NCBI GenBank assembly: GCA_900143635.1
Contig: FREY01000003.1
Coordinates: forward strand, 449,220 to 513,219
Direction: 5' to 3'
DNA length: 64,000 nucleotides
Origin: Rhodobacteraceae bacterium Alg231-04
GTDB taxonomy: Bacteria; Pseudomonadota; Alphaproteobacteria; Rhodobacterales; Rhodobacteraceae
The notes below the pieces were generated by a model that ran no database searches, was not told the DNA's origin, and saw only the letters and a program-made list of their open reading frames with translations. The position numbers and the translations under genes are program-made. Of the stretch, positions 8,060 through 16,663 are shown in pieces; within the stretch, counting starts at the first letter, position 1, and each line of letters opens with the position of its first letter.

Positions 8060-9591
8060 TCGTCCCTCGTCAGCGGTTCAAAGCGCCACAATTCGTTCAG
8101 GCGATAGCCGGTGTATTGACCGATCACCAGAATGACTGCCAGCACCACCAGCAGCAGTTCGGGGAACTCAAAGGTCCAGAACTCCACATAAGGGTTGGTC
8201 ATGAACAGATAGGCGATCACCGCCGTCAGAAGGCTGCCGCCACCCTGTAGCAGCACGTCCTTCATGCCCTCTTCCTCGGCCAGAACCGACATGCGTTCGA
8301 TGGTCCAGGAGATGATGATCATCGGGAAGAATGTCACCGAAAGCGCCTGTGTCACGCCAATTTTGAAGCCCACGACGGACAGGAAAATATAGAGCGATAT
8401 GACCACGATCAGCACCGCCGCGATCCGTGGCACCAGCAGCAGATTAAGCGAGGTCAGATAACCGCGAATGAACAGCCCGATGCTGACCACCACCACAAAC
8501 AGCACCAATCCGGTGACAAGTTCGGTCTGCACAAACACCAGCGCAATCAGGATCGGCATGAAGGTGCCGGAGGTCTGCAATCCTACAAGGTTGCGCAGCA
8601 CCACCACGATCAGCGCCCCGATCGGGATCAGCAGCAGGGTCTTAAAGGCATTCTGCGATTCCACCGGCAGCGAGAAGATCGAGAAATCGATCAGCGAGGC
8701 GCCGCGATGATCCCCATAGCTGAGCGCGACCTTGCTGGCGGCAAGCTCATCGGCAATGACAGAGAAACGGATCTCGGAATCTTCGGCACCTTCAACCTCG
8801 AACAGGGCTTTGGAACCGATCTGCCAGGGCAGGAACAATTCCGGCAGACCTGCCTCGCCGGTTTCGGGGTCAATAACCACCCAGCTGTCGTCATTCCAGA
8901 CGGCCAGCAATTCACTCAGCCGCGAGGTGGTTTTCTCCTCGTCCAGAAACATGCCGCGCAGAGTCACCGCGGGCACTTTCGCCGCCCGCAACAACTGGGT
9001 GATGATCTCGTTCTTTTCGCGCGACGACGCGTCCTCGCCGAGCAGAACATTGGCGGTCTGCGAGGGGTCCTTGGACCAGATCGCCTGCGCCAGCTGAATG
9101 GCCAGCCCCTTGGCATTAGAAGAATAGGCATGCGCATCGGCGAGCAGGGAGTCTGCGGCTCCTGCGGCGCCTTCACTAAAGACCGGTGCCTCTGGTGTTT
9201 TTGGCTTTTCGAAGTCTGCAAAGACATCAGGACGGCCGCCGCCCCGATATATCCGGGCCCGGTGATAGACCGAGTATTCCCCATCCGGCGCCCGTGCTTC
9301 CCAGACACCGGTTCGAACCAGATCACTGTTGTCCACATAATAGCCAAAGCCGTAGCCGGCGGTGCCCTGATCCAGAACCAGCAGGTTGTTGGTGCTGGTG
9401 GGCAGGCTCAGCCGGACCTGCACCGGATCGCCATGCGCCGTGAAGGAAACCTTGGCCTCAGCCGTCCAGACGGTTTCGCGTTCGTCGGGCCAGAGCGGAA
9501 ACCCCATTTGCAAGTGTTTGAAGGCGGCCAGTCCAAATCCTATTACAAGGAGGACAGCAACGATGGCTCTGAGTTGGGTTTTCGCCGTCAT
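8056..9591 (-). CDS. Inactive transglutaminase fused to seven transmembrane helices (UUP1 family)
   Basis: This 511-residue protein has an N-terminal membrane anchor (AIVAVLLVIGFGLAAF), then a long periplasmic part with a transglutaminase-like fold (about 30-260). The C-terminal half (about 280-500) has around seven membrane segments (TLLLIPIGALIVVVL, ELVTGLVLFVVVVSI and others). In the transglutaminase part I do not see the usual catalytic cysteine motif, which agrees with the family description as inactive. It is the middle gene of the trio. Its start lies 4 nt after the protease gene's stop, and its stop overlaps the ligase start by 4 bp. A periplasmic sensor or scaffold role is likely but unproven. 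Confidence 0.87.
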   Translation of the reverse strand: MTAKTQLRAIVAVLLVIGFGLAAFKHLQMGFPLWPDERETVWTAEAKVSFTAHGDPVQVRLSLPTSTNNLLVLDQGTAGYGFGYYVDNSDLVRTGVWEARAPDGEYSVYHRARIYRGGGRPDVFADFEKPKTPEAPVFSEGAAGAADSLLADAHAYSSNAKGLAIQLAQAIWSKDPSQTANVLLGEDASSREKNEIITQLLRAAKVPAVTLRGMFLDEEKTTSRLSELLAVWNDDSWVVIDPETGEAGLPELFLPWQIGSKALFEVEGAEDSEIRFSVIADELAASKVALSYGDHRGASLIDFSIFSLPVESQNAFKTLLLIPIGALIVVVLRNLVGLQTSGTFMPILIALVFVQTELVTGLVLFVVVVSIGLFIRGYLTSLNLLLVPRIAAVLIVVISLYIFLSVVGFKIGVTQALSVTFFPMIIISWTIERMSVLAEEEGMKDVLLQGGGSLLTAVIAYLFMTNPYVEFWTFEFPELLLVVLAVILVIGQYTGYRLNELWRFEPLTRDE

Positions 9592-9595
9592 GACG

Positions 9596-10162
9596 TCACT
9601 CCTGTGGGGTTTCGCCAGCCGGTTGCTGAATGTAATTGCGGCTCACGTCGATCAGGGCGGTGCCGGACAGGTAATTTCGGCCAATGAGCACCGGATATTC
9701 AAAACCGGTCCGGTCCGTCAGGTTCACTTCGATCCGCCGCTCGACTTCGCCGATGGCGATATCCATCATCACCACCGGGCGCCGCTGATGCCCTTCGCCA
9801 CCGCGTTTGACGATCTTGACCATCCGGGTGACTTCGCGTTCCACTTCAATGGATTCATCCGTTTCGTCATTGCGCAGCACAAAGCGCACCCAATCGTCGC
9901 CGTCGCGCTCAAAATCCTGAATGTCGATGGCATGGACCGAGGTGGTTGTGGCCCCGCTGTCGATCCGCGCTTTCCACGTGATGTCATGCTCGGGCAAATG
10001 GGCCCACTCGGCCTCTCCAAGAACCTGATGCTCCCCATGTGCGAGGTTTTCGTTCAATACGATCACTCTGGGTGCGTCTTCGGCAGATGAACTCGTCGCA
10101 GTCAGCGCCAACGCAATTGCGCCCGCAACAATACATTGAAATCTCACACTCGGACCCTTCAT
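9596..10162 (-). CDS. Retropepsin-like (RimK/LysX-associated) periplasmic protease
   Basis: This 188-residue protein has a signal peptide (MKGPSVRFQ, then IVAGAIALALTATSSSA) and one domain of the family long named 'ATP-dependent zinc protease' and now regarded as retropepsin-like. The active-site motif RIDSGATTTSVHA puts Asp68 in a D-S-G-A box, as in retroviral proteases. A later VLIGRNYLSG is the usual downstream glycine strand. One copy of the D-S-G motif means it must dimerise to form a full site. It is first in the trio with the 7TM transglutaminase-like protein and the ATP-grasp ligase. A 220-bp promoter-containing gap lies upstream. Confidence 0.85.
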   Translation of the reverse strand: MKGPSVRFQCIVAGAIALALTATSSSAEDAPRVIVLNENLAHGEHQVLGEAEWAHLPEHDITWKARIDSGATTTSVHAIDIQDFERDGDDWVRFVLRNDETDESIEVEREVTRMVKIVKRGGEGHQRRPVVMMDIAIGEVERRIEVNLTDRTGFEYPVLIGRNYLSGTALIDVSRNYIQQPAGETPQE

Positions 10163-10383
10163 TTATTAACCCGGTGCCTCTTCAACTCATAACACCGCAT
10201 CCGCCCCGCCCAAGCATCAATGGGCACATCGAATGTTACATTGGATCAGGCGTTTATCACAATGGCCATATGTCCTTAGCCATCTGGCCAAGCCGGGCGA
10301 GTTTTCGCTGCCGGACTGTGTCGCCAGATGGGGCTTTCGCCGCCAACGACAGGGTGGAAACCCGCTGCGACGGTGAAGCGCTA

Positions 10384-11571
10384 CTACCGCTGCGAAACGA
10401 AGCGGCGCAGTTTCAGAACGCCTTGACGCAGGACTGTCCGCGCCATGGCGACGGCTGAAAACTCTGACCGCAGCAGCGCCGTCACCTCGGCCTCTGACAG
10501 GCGGGAAATCTGGGCAACGCTTCGGTCCCAATCCGTCGGCCCATAACCAGAGATCCGCTGATTTGCACGAAATCCAATGTGATAATCGCGCGCGAAACGG
10601 CGGCGCGCTTGGCGTTCATAGGCCCGCAGCGGTGCCCGCCGGCCTCTGGCCTCGGTCTCTCCGATAGCCCGGCCGAGCATCCGCCCGAATTCCATCGCCT
10701 GGCGGATCCCTTCACCAACGGTTGGGGTGGCAAAATTGGCCGCATCACCTGTGCGGATGGCATTTCCAAAGACCAGCTGGCCCCCATAGGGCACCGAAGG
10801 GATAATCCCGGCATTGACCCTTGTACGTCGGCCCAGCCGCAAATCAAATTGGTCCAGGAAGTCAGCTGTCATCATCCGGTCCATCAAGGTCCGGGGCGAA
10901 ACAGTGGTGTCGGGCTGTATGACACCCACGCCTATGCGCAGCGTGTTGCCGGGGGCCGGAAATATCCAGCCATAGCCCGCCAGAGCCCGGCTGCCCACGA
11001 TCAACACCGCTTTGTCGGTGACACCATCGGGCATGTCGAAATCATATTCGACCCCAATGCCAGTACGGTCAGGTTTCTTGCCCAGCCCCAGCGCGGTCTG
11101 CACAGCGGCCTGTACGCCTGTGGCGTCTATCAGATAACGGCAGCGGATCCGCTGTTCACTGCCATCGCGTGCGCGGGCAGTACACAAAAACCCATCGCCC
11201 TGCCGCTGCGCGCTGATGAATTTGGTCCCGGTCCGTATCCGCGCACCGTTCTGCGCGGCCCGCTGTCCAATCCACTGGTAAAGCCCGGTAACATCCAGCA
11301 CCGCCATCTTCCACGCGCTGAGCTGATGGAGCGACCGGGCCGCATCCGAACAGATCTCAAACCGGTTGATGGTGTGGTACAGGGACTGCGGCACAGACAA
11401 TGCCTCCATGTCCCGCACCCATGTGCCACCAGAGGTCCGCACCGGTTTTCCTATCTCGTGGTCCTGATGCAGGACGATCTTGTCCAAGCCGGGCGGCAGG
11501 TATTCGGCAACCGAAAGGCCCGCCGGGCCTCCGCCTGCGATCAGCACATCGCAATCACTGTGGTGCGCCAT
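10384..11571 (-). CDS. FAD-dependent oxidoreductase, geranylgeranyl-reductase-like
   Basis: This 395-residue flavoprotein starts with a Rossmann FAD-binding fold (VLIAGGGPAGLSVAEYL, GxGxxG at 13-18). It also has the late FAD motif IRTGDAANFATPTVGEGIRQAMEFGR. Together with YLIDATGV and GYGWIFPAPGNTLRIGVG this is the layout of the geranylgeranyl reductase/lycopene cyclase-like group. ATG 11571 (MAHHSDCDV) puts the FAD motif at the usual distance from the N-terminus; upstream in-frame starts add low-complexity sequence. It stands alone, so the substrate (an isoprenoid or carotenoid-like lipid) is only a family-level guess. About 170 bp upstream lies the terminator of trcR. Confidence 0.78.
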   Translation of the reverse strand: MAHHSDCDVLIAGGGPAGLSVAEYLPPGLDKIVLHQDHEIGKPVRTSGGTWVRDMEALSVPQSLYHTINRFEICSDAARSLHQLSAWKMAVLDVTGLYQWIGQRAAQNGARIRTGTKFISAQRQGDGFLCTARARDGSEQRIRCRYLIDATGVQAAVQTALGLGKKPDRTGIGVEYDFDMPDGVTDKAVLIVGSRALAGYGWIFPAPGNTLRIGVGVIQPDTTVSPRTLMDRMMTADFLDQFDLRLGRRTRVNAGIIPSVPYGGQLVFGNAIRTGDAANFATPTVGEGIRQAMEFGRMLGRAIGETEARGRRAPLRAYERQARRRFARDYHIGFRANQRISGYGPTDWDRSVAQISRLSEAEVTALLRSEFSAVAMARTVLRQGVLKLRRFVSQR

Positions 11572-11691
11572 ATCTAAACCCAACCTTCGGACATGTGATC
11601 CCTTGCTAGGCGACCCACGGCCAAGCGGCAACCGTGGACAAACCCCCAAAAGCCATAGTGGGGGTGGTTGTCGGCCCCGCCTCGGGATATG

Positions 11692-11723
11692 AAAAAGGCG
11701 TCAGGACAGCCTGACGCCTTTGA
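11692..11723 (-). terminator. Terminator downstream of the TrcR gene
   Basis: A perfect 12-bp stem pairs AAAGGCGTCAGG (11694-11705) with CCTGACGCCTTT (11710-11721) across an ACAG loop. Read on the minus strand it follows the trcR stop by about 25 nt and ends in a T run (the A run at 11692-11696). Confidence 0.85.
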
Positions 11724-11746
11724 TCCATCATCCTGTGTTCAGGTGA

Positions 11747-12505
11747 TCAGAACCGGGAATCTTCGTCCTCGTCCTCATCATCTGCACCACCTGCAGGCAG
11801 GTTGAAGAAGCTGTCCGCATCCGGCAGCGGCGCTTCTTTTTCAACAGGCGCGTCACCCAGCGTGAATGTCTCCAGACCTTCGATCGCGGTCGGGATCTTC
11901 GGCTCTGCTTCCATCCCCAGCGACTGTTCAGTCGACACCAGCTTGCGGCGCTCATCGTCACTCATCACGCCGCCTTCGGCAGCTTTCTTAGCCGCGGCTT
12001 TCTGAACAATCGAGTCCAGCTCGGACTGTTTGCACAGCCCCAGTGCAACCGGGTCGATCGGCTGCATGTTGGAGATGTTCCAGTGGGTGCGTTCGCGGAT
12101 CGACTGGATGGTCGGCTTGGTTGTGCCGACCAGTTTGGCGATCTGACCGTCGCTGAGTTCGGGGTGGAATTTCACCAGCCACAGGATCGAATTCGGACGG
12201 TCCTGACGCTTGGACAGCGGCGTGTAGCGCGGGCCACGGCGCTTTTCTTCGCCAGCAGCTGCGGCGTTGAACTTCAGCTTCAGCCGGTACATCGGGCTGG
12301 CTTGCGCGCTGTCGATCTCTTCCTGCGTCAGCTGGTTGTTGGCAATCGGGTCAAAGCCCTTCACGCCCTGTGCCACATCGCCATCAGCAATGCCCTGCAC
12401 TTCCAGCTCGTGCATGCCAACAAAATCGGCAATCTGCTTGAAGCTGATTGTGGTGTTATCAACCAGCCACACGGCGGTTGCCTTGGCCATCAACGGTTTT
12501 GCCAT
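11747..12505 (-). CDS. trcR: DUF1013 cell-cycle transcriptional regulator TrcR
   Basis: This 252-residue protein is the DUF1013 regulator conserved across alphaproteobacteria and named TrcR for its role in cell-cycle transcription. It contains a helix-turn-helix-like segment (LSDGQIAKLVGTTKPTIQSIRERTHW) near residue 120-145. The C-terminal tail is long and acidic, ending DDEDEDEDSRF. ATG 12505 has AGGAG 9 nt upstream and gives the conserved MAKPLMAKATAVWLVDNT start; an in-frame ATG eight codons earlier lacks a ribosome site. It is monocistronic with a strong terminator. Its presence supports alphaproteobacterial origin. Confidence 0.92.
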   Translation of the reverse strand: MAKPLMAKATAVWLVDNTTISFKQIADFVGMHELEVQGIADGDVAQGVKGFDPIANNQLTQEEIDSAQASPMYRLKLKFNAAAAGEEKRRGPRYTPLSKRQDRPNSILWLVKFHPELSDGQIAKLVGTTKPTIQSIRERTHWNISNMQPIDPVALGLCKQSELDSIVQKAAAKKAAEGGVMSDDERRKLVSTEQSLGMEAEPKIPTAIEGLETFTLGDAPVEKEAPLPDADSFFNLPAGGADDEDEDEDSRF

Positions 12506-12634
12506 GTGCTCAATCTCCTGTACGTACATCTTCCCCGGCGCCTGAAGCAGGCGGCCCCGGTCAGGGGTCTGGTTTCCATTGTCGGGGAACTTGGCTTCTA
12601 TATAGTCGCCTTCGAAGCATAAGGAAAGAGGCGA

Positions 12635-13273
12635 ATGCGCAAGCTGATCCTGGCCCTTTGGGCCGCCCTGACACCGCTCGCAGCCCTCGCCGATGGTGAG
12701 CCGGCCGGCGAGTTCGATTACTATGTTCTGGCGCTCAGCTGGTCGCCCAACTGGTGCGCTCTGGAGGGCGACGCAAGAGGATCAGACCAATGTGACACGC
12801 GCCACGACCACGGCTGGACCCTGCATGGGCTCTGGCCCCAGTTCCACCGCAGCTGGCCCAGCTACTGCCGCACGGCTGAGGGCCCGCCCTCGCGCAGCAT
12901 GACGGCCGAGATGGCCGACATCATGGGCAGCCCCGGGCTGGCCTGGCACCAGTGGAAAAAGCACGGCACCTGTTCCGGCCTGTCACCGCGCGGCTATTTT
13001 GCCCTGTCGCGCGAAGCCTATGGCCGTATCACCCGGCCCGATGTGTTCCGCAAACTGGATCGCAGCGTCACTCTTCCTGCCTCGCTGATCGAACAGGCCT
13101 TTTTGCAGGCCAACCCGGACATTGATGCAGATGGGTTCACCGTCACCTGCCGCGATGGCCACATTCAGGAGGCGCGTATCTGCCTGTCCCACGATCTGGA
13201 CCCGGTGCCCTGTGGCCGCGATGTGAGCAAAGATTGCCGGTTGGAAAAGGCTCGATTCGACCCCATCCGTTAG
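12635..13273 (+). CDS. Secreted ribonuclease T2
   Basis: This 212-residue protein has a signal peptide (MRKLILALWAALTPLAALA) and is an RNase T2. It would cleave RNA in the periplasm or outside through a 2',3'-cyclic intermediate. Active-site segment CAS I is WTLHGLWP with His64. CAS II is WHQWKKHGTC with His105 and His110. The residue between, usually Glu (HEW), is Gln106 here. That glutamate supports catalysis in characterised enzymes, so activity may be reduced or altered. Eight cysteines fit an exported disulfide-bonded enzyme. It lies downstream of the divergent trcR gene and is probably a single-gene unit. Confidence 0.92.
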   Translation: MRKLILALWAALTPLAALADGEPAGEFDYYVLALSWSPNWCALEGDARGSDQCDTRHDHGWTLHGLWPQFHRSWPSYCRTAEGPPSRSMTAEMADIMGSPGLAWHQWKKHGTCSGLSPRGYFALSREAYGRITRPDVFRKLDRSVTLPASLIEQAFLQANPDIDADGFTVTCRDGHIQEARICLSHDLDPVPCGRDVSKDCRLEKARFDPIR

Positions 13274-13298
13274 ACCTATTGTAGGCTCCCAGCAGCAC

Positions 13299-13316
13299 AG
13301 CGGATCACAATCCGCT
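13299..13316 (+). terminator. Hairpin downstream of RNase T2 gene
   Basis: The arms AGCGGAT (13299-13305) and ATCCGCT (13310-13316) pair perfectly around a CACA loop, 25 nt after the RNase T2 stop. No T run follows, so it may be a 3'-end stabiliser or a weak terminator. Confidence 0.4.
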
Positions 13317-13435
13317 CGCTGCAGCGTGACCCGCACCGTCATCGTATTATGTTATATATATTGCACGTGCCGCCCTAGGCCCTGCCCAGAGCCCTTCCAG
13401 TCGGCACCTGCCCCGGCCTGTGAAAGGAGCTTGTA

Positions 13436-14293
13436 ATGGCACAGACAATCGGCAACCCGCTATCCTGGATCGCGCAGCACCTCAAACACTCAGGCGAGCA
13501 TGTTTCGCAATCCGCCGCCCGTCTTGGCAGTTCGGATACCGCCAGCATTCCAGAAGTCCGCGCCCTTACCTATGTGGATCTGCGCGAGGCGCTAAAAGCT
13601 GGGATGGCAGATTTCGCCGCCTGCCGCAGTGACGCCCTGTTTCTGGTGGTTTTCTACCCCCTTGTTGGCCTCGTTCTGGTGATGATGAGCATGTCCGCAA
13701 ACATGCTGCCGCTGGTGGTGCCATTGATCCTGGGCTTTGCCCTGATTGGCCCCTTTGCGGCTGTCGGGCTATATGAGATGTCATCACGGCGCGAGGCCGG
13801 GCTTCCGGCCCGCTGGGGTGATGCAATGAGCGTAATCCGCTCGCCCTCCTTTGGCGCCATCCTGATGCTGGGGTTTTATCTGGCAGCGCTTTTCATCGCC
13901 TGGCTGGTGGCCGCCAGTATGATCTACAATGCTACCCTCGGCCCGGATCAACCCGACACGTTCATGACGCTGATCACAGCGGCGCTGACCACAGGGGCCG
14001 GCTGGACCATGATAATCCTTGGCATTGCCGTGGGCGCATGTTTTGCGGTGACCGCGCTGGCCATCAGCCTTGTCGCCTTCCCTCTGCTTCTGGACCGCCA
14101 CACAGGCCTGCCGGTCGCCGTCATCACATCGATCCGCGTGCTGCGCGCCAGCCCTGCAGTGGTGCTAAGCTGGGGCGCACTGGTGGGCATCAGCCTAGCT
14201 TTCGGGGCACTGCCCTTCTTATTGGGTCTCATTCTCGTGGTGCCGGTCTTTGGCCACGCCACCTGGCATCTCTACCGGCGCGCGGTGGCCTGA
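13436..14293 (+). CDS. DUF2189 integral membrane protein
   Basis: This 285-residue inner-membrane protein has about six hydrophobic helices after a ~60-residue soluble N-terminus. The family is DUF2189, recognisable from VRALTYVDLREALKAGMADF just before the first helix and from FALIGPFAAVGLYEMSRR-like sequence in the middle. AAAGGAG lies upstream of ATG 13436 at good spacing. DUF2189 proteins have no assigned function; in alphaproteobacteria some copies sit near cytochrome oxidase genes, but none are present here. It converges with the quinone oxidoreductase gene, with a gap of only 10 bp between the two ends. Confidence 0.87.
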   Translation: MAQTIGNPLSWIAQHLKHSGEHVSQSAARLGSSDTASIPEVRALTYVDLREALKAGMADFAACRSDALFLVVFYPLVGLVLVMMSMSANMLPLVVPLILGFALIGPFAAVGLYEMSSRREAGLPARWGDAMSVIRSPSFGAILMLGFYLAALFIAWLVAASMIYNATLGPDQPDTFMTLITAALTTGAGWTMIILGIAVGACFAVTALAISLVAFPLLLDRHTGLPVAVITSIRVLRASPAVVLSWGALVGISLAFGALPFLLGLILVVPVFGHATWHLYRRAVA

Positions 14294-14303
14294 CACCACT
14301 GAA

Positions 14304-15287
14304 TTAGCCCACCTTGAGGACGATCTTGCCGATATGGCCTGAGCTTTCCATGCGTGTATGGGCGGCCGCTGCGGCCTCCAGCGGAAACTCGCTGTCCATA
14401 ACCGGGGCAATCTGGCCGGTGTCCAGCAAAGGCCAAACCGCTTCGCGCAGTTCCTGTGCAATCCGTGCCTTGGCCAGATCGCTTTGCGGCCGCAGTGTTG
14501 ACCCGGTGATCTGCAAACGGCGGGTCATGATCTGGGCAAAGTTCAGCTCCACCTTCGGCCCGGCCAAAAAGGCGATCTGCACCAATCGTCCATCATTTGC
14601 CAGCGTCTTGATATTGCGCGGAATGTAATTGCCGCCCACCATGTCCAGAATCAGATTTGCCCCGCCCTCAGCGCGCAGAACCTCGACAAAATCCTCTTCG
14701 CGGTAATTCACGGCCCGCTCGGCGCCCAGCTCAAGACAGGCGTTGCATTTTTCCGAGGATCCCGCGGTGGTGAAGACCCGCGCACCAAAGGCCTTCGCCA
14801 GTTGAATCGCGGTGGTTCCGATGCCTGATGATCCACCGTGGACCAAAAAACGTTCCCCGGCCTTTAGCCCGCCGCGCATGAAAACATTGGACCAGACCGT
14901 AAAGAACGTCTCCGGCAAACAGGCCGCCGCCTTCAGGTTCATTCCAGTCGGAACCGGCAAGCAGTGGGCCGCCGGGGTCGCCACATACTCCGCATAGCCG
15001 CCACCGGGCAGCAAGGCGCAAACAAGATCACCAACCGCCAGACCAGTAACACCCGCGCCAAGGGCAACGATCTCACCCGCGGCTTCCAGACCGGGCAGAT
15101 CACTGGCCCCCTTGGGCGGCGCATAGGCCCCGGCACGTTGCAACGCATCCGGCCGGTTCACCCCGGCATAAGCGACCTTGATCACCACCTGGCCCTGGGC
15201 CGGATCGGGGCGCGACCGTTCAACCACTTTCAGAACCTCCGGTCCACCCGGTTCACTGATTTCCACTGCCCGCATCATCTCGGCCAT
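14304..15287 (-). CDS. NAD(P)H-quinone oxidoreductase, zinc-independent MDR type
   Basis: This 327-residue protein of the medium-chain dehydrogenase/reductase family is of the quinone oxidoreductase (QOR/PIG3) class. It has the GroES-like N-terminal domain with AYAGVNRPDALQRAGAY, and the cofactor motif LVHGGSSGIGTTAIQLAKAFGA. It lacks the cysteine-rich structural zinc site. It would reduce quinones or enones with NADPH in the cytoplasm. I chose ATG 15287 (MAEMMRAVEIS) because GAGGGA lies 7 nt upstream, while the ATG at 15302 lies before that site. No operon partners are evident. Confidence 0.9.
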   Translation of the reverse strand: MAEMMRAVEISEPGGPEVLKVVERSRPDPAQGQVVIKVAYAGVNRPDALQRAGAYAPPKGASDLPGLEAAGEIVALGAGVTGLAVGDLVCALLPGGGYAEYVATPAAHCLPVPTGMNLKAAACLPETFFTVWSNVFMRGGLKAGERFLVHGGSSGIGTTAIQLAKAFGARVFTTAGSSEKCNACLELGAERAVNYREEDFVEVLRAEGGANLILDMVGGNYIPRNIKTLANDGRLVQIAFLAGPKVELNFAQIMTRRLQITGSTLRPQSDLAKARIAQELREAVWPLLDTGQIAPVMDSEFPLEAAAAAHTRMESSGHIGKIVLKVG

Positions 15288-15442
15288 TTTCACATCCCTC
15301 ATGTTTGCCCCTGCCTAGCATTTGCGCGGCCGGTCACAAACCCTGTCATTCGGGGCAGGGCTGCCACGGGGCGTTTGGCACATGGACAACACAAACAGAT
15401 GAGCAGAACACTGGATGCCGCAGGCATCCACGCCGCGCGCCA

Positions 15443-15511
15443 GCGCGGCGCCCGACCCAACGGGAGCCGTTCATTTAGTGAATGAACAGGCGACGGGCGG
15501 GAGCGCCGCGC
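15443..15511. repeat. Cruciform palindromic element (REP-like)
   Basis: Outer arms GCGCGGCGCCCG (15443-15454) and CGGGAGCGCCGCGC (15498-15511) pair with one bulged A. Inside lies a perfect 7-bp hairpin, GTTCATT (15469-15475) with AATGAAC (15481-15487), around a TAGTG loop. The nested structure lies between two genes, just past the 3' end of the COQ9 gene. It resembles dispersed extragenic palindromes of roseobacters. I found no second copy in this window. Confidence 0.55.
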
Positions 15512-15522
15512 ATTATGCAGTG

Positions 15523-16224
15523 TTAGCCTCGCGGTTTATGTGTACCGGGCAAATCATCACGCTTTTGCGGACGCCGCACCTGTGATGCCAGCCATTCCGG
15601 GCCGCTGAGAAAGGGTTTCAGGAACGGATTTTTCCGCACCCCAGCCTTCAACTTTTCGAATTGCATAACGTTGGCAATGCGCCGGTCCACAAAATCCCAG
15701 GTCGCCTGATGCTGTAGGCTGTCATCACCCAGCCAGAACAAAACTGAGGCCGAATAGACCCCCGCCAGCGTTGCCCGCTTGGTGTACCAGTTTATGTCTT
15801 CCGACGAATCACCCAGCGCGTCCCAGATTGCATCCACCGTGCCCCAGATCAGCCCGGCCCCGTCCGCCGCATAATGGGGCAGTGCAAACAGCGTGCTACC
15901 ACGACGCACCGCTTCCTTATCGTCCACCGCTTGCAGCCGGAACCGCAGGGCCGCCGCAATCTTCTCGCTAAACCGCAGCCCCGACAGATCCTCGGAGGCC
16001 AATCGCGCCAGCATCAGCGCATCACCGCGTTTATGATAGGCCACCGCAAGATCGACCGCCCCGCGTGGGAAAACGGCGCGCGCCAGCACCTCATCGACAC
16101 CAGCATCCTGCACCGCCCGCTGAAACGTCGCCTCGCTCCAGCCATCAAAAGGCACATGCATCAAGGCCGCATCCAACAGCGAATCCCTTAGTTTCACTTC
16201 AGCCTGATCATGTGCGGCGCTCAT
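15523..16224 (-). CDS. coq9: COQ9 family ubiquinone biosynthesis protein
   Basis: This 233-residue protein belongs to the COQ9 family, lipid-binding helical proteins of the TetR-like fold that support the ubiquinone hydroxylase COQ7 in alphaproteobacteria and mitochondria. Typical segments are DAALMHVPFDGWSEATF near the start, VFPRGAVDLAVAYHKRGD, and the late helix DINWYTKRATLAGVYSASVLFWLGDDS. Length is normal. The gene diverges from rpsU with a gap of about 130 bp, an arrangement frequent in Rhodobacteraceae. It supports alphaproteobacterial origin. Confidence 0.93.
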   Translation of the reverse strand: MSAAHDQAEVKLRDSLLDAALMHVPFDGWSEATFQRAVQDAGVDEVLARAVFPRGAVDLAVAYHKRGDALMLARLASEDLSGLRFSEKIAAALRFRLQAVDDKEAVRRGSTLFALPHYAADGAGLIWGTVDAIWDALGDSSEDINWYTKRATLAGVYSASVLFWLGDDSLQHQATWDFVDRRIANVMQFEKLKAGVRKNPFLKPFLSGPEWLASQVRRPQKRDDLPGTHKPRG

Positions 16225-16352
16225 CGCTATCTCCCGGAAAATACGACCGTAACCGGTCTGGACCCTGTACTAGACAAGTTAGCGGCGCTTTGCTATACGG
16301 CCACTTCCTGCAAATCCTTGCAACTCAAACTTAGAAAGGTGGTGAAAACCAC

Positions 16353-16559
16353 ATGCAGGTTAGTGTTCGCGACAACAACGTCGATCAGGCGCTCCGTGCC
16401 CTGAAGAAGAAGCTCCAGCGCGAAGGTGTGTTCCGTGAAATGAAGCTCAAGCAGCATTTCGAGAAACCCTCCGAGAAAAAAGCGCGTGAGAAAGCTGAAG
16501 CTATCCGTCGTGCCCGTAAACTGGCACGTAAGAAAGCACAGCGCGAAGGTTTGCTCTAA
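16353..16559 (+). CDS. rpsU: 30S ribosomal protein S21
   Basis: The 68-residue highly basic protein reads [20 protein letters not shown] at the start and ends KKAQREGLL, the S21 pattern. S21 binds the 30S platform near the anti-Shine-Dalgarno region and aids initiation. AGAAAGGTGGTGAAAACC lies just upstream of the ATG, giving AAGGTGG as ribosome site. A rho-independent terminator follows at 16637. Alphaproteobacterial S21 is typically about this length. Confidence 0.97.
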   Translation: MQVSVRDNNVDQALRALKKKLQREGVFREMKLKQHFEKPSEKKAREKAEAIRRARKLARKKAQREGLL

Positions 16560-16636
16560 GCAGCCTTAGCTCTCCGGCTTCGGACAGCACTATGTGACGC
16601 AGACGGCCCCGGCCCAAACGTCCGATGAATACGACG

Positions 16637-16663
16637 ACCCCCGCGGCTTTGCCCGGGGGTTTG
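16637..16663 (+). terminator. Rho-independent terminator after rpsU
   Basis: The stem ACCCCCG (16637-16643) pairs with CGGGGGT (16654-16660), with a 10-nt loop, followed by TTTG. It lies 78 nt after the rpsU stop. Confidence 0.75.

Noticed and set aside
13299-13316. Hairpin considered as a riboswitch or leader for the DUF2189 gene
   Set aside because: It is a simple 7-bp stem close to the RNase T2 stop, with no further conserved structure, so a 3' end element is the simpler reading.
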